Of a DNA stretch of 64,000 nt, positions 58,980 through 64,000 are shown one piece after another; position 1 is the first letter of the stretch; each line of letters begins with the position of its first letter. A program made the translations under genes and the position numbers. The DNA is from Lentzea aerocolonigenes (GTDB taxonomy: Bacteria; Actinomycetota; Actinomycetes; Mycobacteriales; Pseudonocardiaceae). The notes beneath the pieces are model-generated. The model had not been told where the DNA came from, ran no database searches, and saw only the letters and a program-made list of their open reading frames with translations. Location of the stretch: contig NZ_BBOJ01000006.1 in the NCBI RefSeq assembly GCF_000974445.1, positions 1 to 64,000 of the forward strand. Reading direction: 5' to 3'.

Positions 58980-59870
58980 ATGCGACTCGACGTGCTGGAC
59001 CACGAGCACCGGCTGCGCGTCCGGATGTTCTTCTCCTTCGCGGAGCTGACCTCGCGGGTGCCGATGTCCGACGTGCCGAAGACGCTGCTGTACCGGCCGG
59101 AGTTCCTCGGCGCACCGCTGCTCGACCTGTCCGCCGAGATGATGCGCGGCCCGTCGTTCTGGACCGCGGGCGAACGCGAGTACATGGCGATGTTCACCGC
59201 CCAGCTGCTGCGCTGCCCGTTCTGCATCGAGAGCCACACTGAGATGACCCGGATCGCCTCGAACGGAGAGATCGACGCAGCCGATCCCGGCTCGGCGCGA
59301 CCCGAGCTCACCGCGGTCCTGGCCCTGCTGGAGAAGGTCACCACCGCGCCGGATGACGTGAGCACGGCCGATGTCCCGCAGGGTGTTGGGCACGAGGCGG
59401 TGCTGGACGCGTTGCACGTCAACCTGATCTGGAACATCGTCAACCGGCTGGCCAACGCGTTCGGCTTCCAGCTCGACTCCGAGGAGCAGCTCCTCAAGGG
59501 CACGAAGTCGCTGCACCGCTTCGGCTATCGCTTCCCCGGCTTCTTGACCGGCCCGACGAACGGCGTCAAGACCGGTGATCGGTACGACCGGCTGGCCGGC
59601 AACCTGCGCACGACAGTGTTCGACTCCCCCGCCAAGACCGACCCGGCCACACGGCGCGCCGCGGCAAGCGGCGAACCGACCGACGCACCGTGGGCGTCGT
59701 ATGCCGCCAAGGTCCGCGACTCATCGTTCCGGGTGACCGACACCGACATCGCCGATCTCAAGTCCGCGGGTCTCAGCGAGGACGAGATCTTCGAGATCAC
59801 CGCCGCCGCGGCTGTCGGCGCCGGTCTGCGCAGCCTCGACGCCGGCCGACGTGCTGTCCCGCAAGGCTGA
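58980..59870 (+). CDS. AhpD-like / carboxymuconolactone decarboxylase-family protein
   Basis: The 296-residue protein contains an AhpD-type redox site: C79, C82 and H86 in LRCPFCIESHTEM. This pair reduces peroxides together with a thiol partner. The protein is longer than AhpD (about 175 residues), and its second half (about 150-290) repeats a weaker helical unit ending ITAAAAVGAGLRSLDAG. ATG 58980 has GGAGG about seven bases upstream. It stands alone after the MFS gene, 95 bases away, and converges with the methyltransferase gene. Confidence 0.8.
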   Translation: MRLDVLDHEHRLRVRMFFSFAELTSRVPMSDVPKTLLYRPEFLGAPLLDLSAEMMRGPSFWTAGEREYMAMFTAQLLRCPFCIESHTEMTRIASNGEIDAADPGSARPELTAVLALLEKVTTAPDDVSTADVPQGVGHEAVLDALHVNLIWNIVNRLANAFGFQLDSEEQLLKGTKSLHRFGYRFPGFLTGPTNGVKTGDRYDRLAGNLRTTVFDSPAKTDPATRRAAASGEPTDAPWASYAAKVRDSSFRVTDTDIADLKSAGLSEDEIFEITAAAAVGAGLRSLDAGRRAVPQG

Positions 59871-59906
59871 TCGAAGGTACTCATGACCGATTAGTGGCAG
59901 GCTGGC

Positions 59907-60530
59907 TCAGGCCTTGACCGCGGCCACCCGTTCGACCATGCCGAGCTTGAGCCGTTCTTGCTGCTGCACCACGAACCCGGCCTGCTCCACCAACGGCAAC
60001 GGCCGCCGGGTCTGGTAGTCACCACACATCCGCACGCTCAGCTTCTCCAGCAACGATTGTCCGAAGTGGACGATCCGGTGGTGACTGCCGACGTGGTCGA
60101 GCAAGAGCAGCTTCCCACCAGGCCGCAGCACACGGTGCATCTCAGCAATCGCCTCACGCTCGTCGGGGACACCGCACAGGCCGAGCGTGCAGACCACGGT
60201 GTCGAACGATTCGTCCGGGAACGGCAACGCCTGCGCGTCTCCCTCGTGCAACTCGACTTCACGCCCGAGTTCGGCCGCGCGAGTGCGGGCGACGTCGAGC
60301 ATGGCCGGGCTGAGGTCCAGGCCGGTCAGCCTGACGTCCGCCGGGTAGTGCGGGAGGTTGAGGCCGGTGCCGATCGCCACCTCCAACACGTCACCGGTCG
60401 CCTGCGGACACACCCATTCCCGGCCCCCGCTGAACTGGACGCGTTCGAAGAACCCGATGTCGCGGTCGTAGCGCGGCGCGTAGCGATCCCACACCTCACG
60501 AAGACCTTCGTTGCTGAGCTTCTTGCTCAT
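59907..60530 (-). CDS. Class I SAM-dependent methyltransferase
   Basis: The 207-residue enzyme has the class I methyltransferase order: VLEVAIGTGLNLPHYP (SAM-binding loop, about 48-63), LTGLDLSPAMLDVAR (motif II), EGDAQALPFPDESFDTVVC and LRPGGKLLLLDHVG. It methylates a small molecule or lipid, similar in design to the UbiE/phospholipid N-methyltransferase group. ATG 60530 overlaps the TetR stop by four bases, so the two are one operon. Confidence 0.88.
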   Translation of the reverse strand: MSKKLSNEGLREVWDRYAPRYDRDIGFFERVQFSGGREWVCPQATGDVLEVAIGTGLNLPHYPADVRLTGLDLSPAMLDVARTRAAELGREVELHEGDAQALPFPDESFDTVVCTLGLCGVPDEREAIAEMHRVLRPGGKLLLLDHVGSHHRIVHFGQSLLEKLSVRMCGDYQTRRPLPLVEQAGFVVQQQERLKLGMVERVAAVKA

Positions 60531-61228
60531 GTCGATGCCCCTTCAGGCAGCAGTCCACGCGTGAGCAGGCCTGCCAGCGTGGATGGAACGGCAGCGGTGT
60601 CCTGAGGCTCTTGCCTGGCGGGATCCCAGTGCAGATGCACCGCCCACAACACGCAGGTCTCCAGGATCGTGCGAGCGACCAGCGGTGCCGGTCCGGGAAG
60701 CCGCAACGCCTTGCGCCGCTGGAGATACTCGGTCAGCACCACAACGAGGCCCGAGCGTCCCTGGCCGAACCAGACGTCGGCCAGCTCCGGCAACTCGGGG
60801 GCGCAGCGGTCGACCAGTTTGATGCTGACCCGGTGCCGGGACAGCGTGTCGTACAGGTTCGTGATGATCTCGGTCAGCTCTACGGCGAGCGGGCCACGTC
60901 GTCGTTTCGACAGCGCCTCGACCAGCCGCAGCTGCTCGACCTCGCCCCGCAGCCGCTCGGCCACCATCGCGGCCAGCTCGCCCTCCGCCGGCGCACGGAC
61001 TGGCAGGTCGGCCACTTCGGGCAGCGGCTCCACCCCGTCGGCGAACCGCAGCGCCGCCCCGAGCAACGCGTCCTTGTTCTCGACGTAGCCGTAGACGGTG
61101 CCCTTCGCCACCCCCAGCGCGTCGGCGACGTCCTGCATCTGAGTCCGTTGAAAACCCTGCGCGATGAACGTCTCGGCCGCGGCCGAGACGAGCTTCGGAA
61201 ACATGTCCGCTGAACGAGTGCGTGGCAC
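60527..61228 (-). CDS. TetR-family regulator
   Basis: The 233-residue protein has an N-terminal TetR helix-turn-helix (about 10-55: FIAQGFQRTQMQDVADALGV then AKGTVYGYVENKDALL) and a helical ligand-binding domain. It begins at GTG 61228 and overlaps the methyltransferase gene by four bases. A 19-base nearly perfect palindrome 15 bases upstream is its probable operator, so it likely represses its own operon. The ligand is unknown. Confidence 0.9.
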   Translation of the reverse strand: MPRTRSADMFPKLVSAAAETFIAQGFQRTQMQDVADALGVAKGTVYGYVENKDALLGAALRFADGVEPLPEVADLPVRAPAEGELAAMVAERLRGEVEQLRLVEALSKRRRGPLAVELTEIITNLYDTLSRHRVSIKLVDRCAPELPELADVWFGQGRSGLVVVLTEYLQRRKALRLPGPAPLVARTILETCVLWAVHLHWDPARQEPQDTAAVPSTLAGLLTRGLLPEGAST

Positions 61229-61242
61229 CCGCCCAGCATAAA

Positions 61243-61261
61243 TGACCGACTGAGTCAGTCA
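61243..61261. promoter_or_regulatory. TetR operator candidate
   Basis: TGACCGACT-G-AGTCAGTCA is symmetric except at one pair. It lies directly upstream of the TetR/methyltransferase operon and overlaps the last codons of the next TetR gene. Confidence 0.65.
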
Positions 61262-61833
61262 ACACCGTTCGCCGCCCGAATTGCGCTGTGCACTACCAAG
61301 GCGATGCGGTCAGCGGCCTGATCCGGGTCGGGCTGGCCGGCGTCGAGCCAGGCGATCACGCCCTCGAGGGTGACCGTCGGCACGTACTGCACCGCCCAGT
61401 CCAGCCATGGACCTTCCGGAATCACCGCGGCCAGCTCGCGCCGCGTGACCTCCGCCGACATCGCCTGCATTCCGTTCACCACGTCACGGAAGTCCGGTTC
61501 ACGCACCGCGTGCCGGAACAGCAAGCGGAATCCGTCCGGATCGTCGGCAGCAGCACGCAGCAGAGCGGAGATGCTGCTCTCGTCGTAGTCACTGGAACCG
61601 ACCGTTGCTTCCAGCCGGGCACACGCCCGATCGAGCACAGCCCGGTACAGGTCGGCCTTCGAGTCGAAGTGCCGGTACAGCAACACAAGGGTGACCCCGG
61701 CTTCAGCAGCCACACCGTCCAGTCCGGTCGCCACATATCCGGTACGGGCGAACGCGCGGGTCGCAGCGTCCAGGATCTGCTCGCGTCGCTGTGCACGCGG
61801 CATGCGCTGCACGTTCTGAGGGCTCGCCACCAC
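61255..61833 (-). CDS. TetR-family regulator divergent from the P450 gene
   Basis: The 192-residue protein has an N-terminal TetR helix-turn-helix (about 15-60: RREQILDAATRAFARTGYVA, LDGVAAEAGVTLVLLYRHF) and a helical C-terminal ligand domain. GTG 61833 follows GGAGG by five bases. The short region to the P450 start contains two palindromes, so it most likely represses both itself and the P450. The arrangement suggests that the P450 substrate or a related compound is the inducer. Confidence 0.9.
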   Translation of the reverse strand: MVASPQNVQRMPRAQRREQILDAATRAFARTGYVATGLDGVAAEAGVTLVLLYRHFDSKADLYRAVLDRACARLEATVGSSDYDESSISALLRAAADDPDGFRLLFRHAVREPDFRDVVNGMQAMSAEVTRRELAAVIPEGPWLDWAVQYVPTVTLEGVIAWLDAGQPDPDQAADRIALVVHSAIRAANGVD

Positions 61834-61844
61834 CGTTACCTCCG

Positions 61845-61868
61845 CTTGTTTAGGTCAGACTAAACAAG
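61845..61868. promoter_or_regulatory. Operator candidate 1 in the TetR/P450 promoter
   Basis: CTTGTTTAG (61845-61853) and CTAAACAAG (61860-61868) form a perfect nine-base inverted repeat with a six-base spacer, twelve bases from the TetR start codon. Confidence 0.7.
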
Positions 61869-61873
61869 TAGCT

Positions 61874-61895
61874 TTGTTTAAGTCAACTTATACAA
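61874..61895. promoter_or_regulatory. Operator candidate 2 in the TetR/P450 promoter
   Basis: TTGTTTAAGT (61874-61883) and ACTTATACAA (61886-61895) form a ten-base inverted repeat with one mismatch. Its core TTGTTTA is shared with the first palindrome, so the same dimeric regulator may bind both. Confidence 0.6.
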
Positions 61896-61921
61896 GATGA
61901 CCTGAACAAGGGGCACACGTC

Positions 61922-63103
61922 ATGGTTTCTCCTGCCCAGCTGCCGTTCGAGCAGCCCCAGCCGCTGCAGGTCCCTCCGCAACTGCGCGTACTTCAGTCCC
62001 AGGGCGCGGTCCACCGGATTCGCACCGCGGTGGGCCACGACGCGTGGCTCGTTACCGACTACGCCCACGTGCGCGACCTGCTCGGCGACGACCGGCTCGG
62101 CAGATCCCACCCCGACCCGCAGAACGCTGCGCGCACCGGCGAATCCGCCCTGTTCGGCGGCCCGCTGGGAGACTTCGTCACCGAGCGGGCCGACCACGCC
62201 CGCATGCGGGCGCTGCTGCAACCGCACTTCTCCCCCAAGCACATGCGCGCACTGCGTCCCCGCATCGACGCACTGACCGCACAACTGCTCGATCAACTGG
62301 CCACCTCAGAGACTCCAGCCGACCTGCACGCCGCGGTCGCAGTCCCGCTGCCGATCCTCGTGATCTGCGAACTGCTCGGCGTGCCCTACGACGACCGCGA
62401 CCAGTTCCGCGCCTGGACCGAAGCCGCCGCGAACATCAACGACCGCACCGTCTCCGAACAAGGTCTCGGCAACCTGTTTGGCTACGGCATGCGCCTCGTC
62501 GAGACCAAGTGGCGAGAGCCAGGCGACGACGTGATCTCCCGCCTGCGCGCGACCGACGGCGTCTCCACCGAGGAGGCCGCCATGCTCTCCATGGCACTGC
62601 TCTTCGCCGGCCACGAGACGACCGTGGTCCAGATCGGCATGGGCGCGCTGCTCCTGCTCGCCAACCCTGATCAGTGGAACGCGCTGCGGGAGGACCCTGG
62701 CCTCATCCCGAACGCCGTTGAGGAGATCCTTCGCGCGCCCGGCAAGGGCGGCGGCGGGATCCCCCGCTATGCCCGCACCGACATGGAGATCGACGGTGTC
62801 AGGATCAGCGCTGGCGACCTCGTCCTGCTCGACATTGGCGCCGCTAACCACGACGCGACCGTCTTCGCCGAGCCGGACCGCGTCGATGTCTCGCGCCAGG
62901 CCGCCGCCCACCTCACCTTCGGACACGGCCTCCGCTACTGCATCGGCGCACCACTGGCCCGCATGGAACTACAAGCCGTCTTCTCCCAGCTGATCCCGCG
63001 CTTCCCCACCATGCACCTGGCCGTTCCCGTAGAGGACCTGACGATCCGCCGCGACGTGCTGACCGGTGGGCTTATGGCACTTCCGGTGACTTGGGCCCGT
63101 TGA
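61922..63103 (+). CDS. Cytochrome P450
   Basis: The 393-residue monooxygenase has all P450 landmarks: AGHET in the I helix (229-233), the ExxR pair E268 and R271 in EEILR, and the heme loop FGHGLRYCIGAPLAR with the heme ligand C340. It hydroxylates or otherwise oxidises a small organic substrate using electrons from ferredoxin. No ferredoxin or reductase gene is adjacent, so it depends on partners elsewhere. ATG 61922 has AAGGGG upstream. Control by the divergent TetR protein suggests a catabolic or detoxifying role. Confidence 0.93.
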   Translation: MVSPAQLPFEQPQPLQVPPQLRVLQSQGAVHRIRTAVGHDAWLVTDYAHVRDLLGDDRLGRSHPDPQNAARTGESALFGGPLGDFVTERADHARMRALLQPHFSPKHMRALRPRIDALTAQLLDQLATSETPADLHAAVAVPLPILVICELLGVPYDDRDQFRAWTEAAANINDRTVSEQGLGNLFGYGMRLVETKWREPGDDVISRLRATDGVSTEEAAMLSMALLFAGHETTVVQIGMGALLLLANPDQWNALREDPGLIPNAVEEILRAPGKGGGGIPRYARTDMEIDGVRISAGDLVLLDIGAANHDATVFAEPDRVDVSRQAAAHLTFGHGLRYCIGAPLARMELQAVFSQLIPRFPTMHLAVPVEDLTIRRDVLTGGLMALPVTWAR

Positions 63104-63122
63104 CCTTTCGGACAGTGCGGTC

Positions 63123-63287
63123 GTGCTCGTCAGAGTCATCCCAGCTCTCGGGTACGCCGACGACGCGATCATCGTCATCGCGGTGTTGCGCGGCGTGCTG
63201 GGCTCGAGGCGGTCGGCGCACCGGCCCGGAACCGAGGACGGTTTCGCTGCTGTCATCAGGCTTACGGGGGTGCGACGTGCGGATTGA
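63123..63287 (+). pseudogene. C-terminal remnant of a DUF1232 (YkvA-type) protein
   Basis: The frame from GTG 63123 reads VRVIPALGYADDAIIVIAVL, then RGVLGSRRSAHRPGTEDGFA and AVIRLTG before the stop at 63285-63287. This matches the end of DUF1232 membrane proteins, in which a PxLGYxDDA segment is followed by a WPGT-like motif. The N-terminal half, including the PIDLIPD core, is missing and the P450 gene ends just upstream, so it looks like a deletion remnant. It overlaps the start of the next gene by eleven bases. Confidence 0.5.
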
Positions 63288-63549
63288 GTTGTTGCTTGCC
63301 ACTGACTGCCCGAACGCGGCAGCAGCCAGAGACGTGGTGACCGGGGCGTTGCGCGAGCTCGACCTCGACGTCCCCGTGCTGGAACGAGTCGGGGACTTCC
63401 CGTCACCCACCGTCCTGGTCGACGGGGTCGACGTGATGAACCACCACGACGGTGCACCGGAGATGCACGCGTGCCGGCTGGACGTGCCCACGGCCGAGCG
63501 GGTTCTCGCCGCGTTGCGCCACCGCACACACGACGACACAACACAGTGA
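63277..63549 (+). CDS. Small thioredoxin-fold protein
   Basis: The 90-residue protein starts at GTG 63277 with RIELLLATDCPNAAAARDVV, a thioredoxin-like first strand and helix with one Cys in DCPN (residue 11), and continues VGDFPSPTVLVDGVDVM, the usual cis-Pro loop. Such proteins occur beside mercury and other thiol-related genes (MerB-like C-terminal fold) and as small redox carriers. Only one active-site Cys is visible. Its start lies inside the DUF1232 remnant. The partner is unknown. Confidence 0.7.
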   Translation: MRIELLLATDCPNAAAARDVVTGALRELDLDVPVLERVGDFPSPTVLVDGVDVMNHHDGAPEMHACRLDVPTAERVLAALRHRTHDDTTQ

Positions 63550-63645
63550 GGCCACCAAGCTGCAGCCCTGGTCACACGAGTAGCGCCACCGAACCCGTGA
63601 CCGCCGCGCCCTTCAACTGGACGGGCAAAGGTGTCTTCGAGGCGC

Positions 63646-63678
63646 GGGTGCGGGCGGTACATGCTGCCGCCCGCACCC
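63646..63678. terminator. Bidirectional hairpin terminator
   Basis: GGGTGCGGGCGG (63646-63657) pairs perfectly with CCGCCCGCACCC (63667-63678) around a nine-base loop, between convergent genes. Confidence 0.75.
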
Positions 63679-63687
63679 GGCACGCTG

Positions 63688-64000
63688 TCAGCTGTGGTTC
63701 AGCCGCACGGCGTGAACATCGGCTCCGTCAGCGATGGTTGAGGTGAAGAAGGCGATGGTGTTGTTACCCGAGATCGTTTCGAGTCCCATGTAGTCGCCGA
63801 GGAACAAGCCTCTCGGATCGCTGGGCGCGAAGTACGAAATCGGCGCGGTGTAGTGGTTGAACGGCCCGTACAGGTGCTGTTCTGGCTCCCAGCTCTGGGT
63901 GCCGTTGTGCGAGTGGCGGATCCAGATGTCGGTGGTGGCGACGCCGTCACCGAGCACGTTGTTCCGGTCGTCCCAGTAGGTCAGGGTGACCATGCCGGTG
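63688..64000 (-). CDS. Probable sialidase/BNR-propeller protein, C-terminal part (cut by window edge)
   Basis: The open frame runs off the window end, so only about the last 104 residues are seen. They contain VTLTYWDDRNNVLGDG, TDIWIRHSHNGTQSWEPEQH and FLGDYMGLETISGNNTIAFF, typical of the last blades of exo-alpha-sialidase/BNR-type propellers, where SxDxGxTW boxes (here SHNGTQSW) recur. The protein probably binds or cleaves glycans or simply forms a propeller. The signal peptide and catalytic residues lie outside the window. Confidence 0.7.
   Translation of the reverse strand, partial: TGMVTLTYWDDRNNVLGDGVATTDIWIRHSHNGTQSWEPEQHLYGPFNHYTAPISYFAPSDPRGLFLGDYMGLETISGNNTIAFFTSTIADGADVHAVRLNHS

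Noticed and set aside
1..64000. CRISPR arrays, rRNA operons and complete insertion sequences
   Set aside because: No regularly spaced repeats, rRNA-like sequence or complete element with paired terminal repeats was seen.

Overview
The window is high-GC DNA with dense genes, many GTG starts, four-base start/stop overlaps and hairpin terminators that lack T-tracts. These traits, together with a DUF5753-type XRE regulator, a DUF4913 protein, SCO6880-type conjugation genes and a small zinc-finger protein of a type I recall from Pseudonocardiales, point to a filamentous actinobacterium, probably a Pseudonocardiales genus (inference from gene content only). No rRNA, tRNA or CRISPR array was found.

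About 0-40 kb looks like an integrative and conjugative element, or the larger part of one. It opens with the tail of an IS630-family transposase, four small orphan genes and ssb behind a strongly structured leader. A MobF relaxase/helicase (traA, 6.4-11.3 kb) follows, then cargo: a phosphotransferase-fold protein with a broken catalytic loop, a 1179-residue DUF4365-TPR-PIN-like protein and a DUF7662/GIY-YIG nuclease. A minus-strand operon of nine genes (27.75 to 17.46 kb) encodes the mating apparatus: a P-loop-like protein, two small membrane proteins, a TrbL/VirB6-like channel, SCO6880, a VirB4-like ATPase, an NlpC/P60 wall hydrolase, a VirD4-type coupling protein and a DUF4913 protein. From 28.5 to 36.6 kb lie a kinase, XRE regulators, a Nudix hydrolase, an acyl-CoA dehydrogenase paired with a hexapeptide-repeat transferase, and a HAD phosphatase. 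From 36.8 to 40.0 kb come small regulatory genes, then an AbrB-like gene overlapping a tyrosine integrase, which suggests that an element end is near.

From 40 to 50 kb, a LexA-box-like site precedes two small genes and a ligase-polymerase LigD. A minus-strand block (48.5 to 42.8 kb) runs from a CadC-like metal sensor to a P1B metal ATPase, a membrane protein, DsbA-like and VKOR-like thiol redox proteins, a DUF305 protein and an isoprenylcysteine-type methyltransferase. A TauE/SafE permease diverges from it. A large secreted metzincin-type metalloprotease occupies 50.2-53.0 kb.

From 53.2 to 58.9 kb lies a sulfur-handling locus: cysteine desulfurase, MFS transporter and a metallo-beta-lactamase/double-rhodanese protein in one operon, diverging from an ArsR-rhodanese regulator and a second MFS transporter, with a palindromic operator candidate between them. 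The last part holds an AhpD-like protein, a methyltransferase/TetR operon, a TetR/cytochrome P450 divergent pair with two palindromes in the promoter, a DUF1232 remnant, a thioredoxin-fold protein and the C-terminal end of a probable sialidase-fold protein cut by the window edge.
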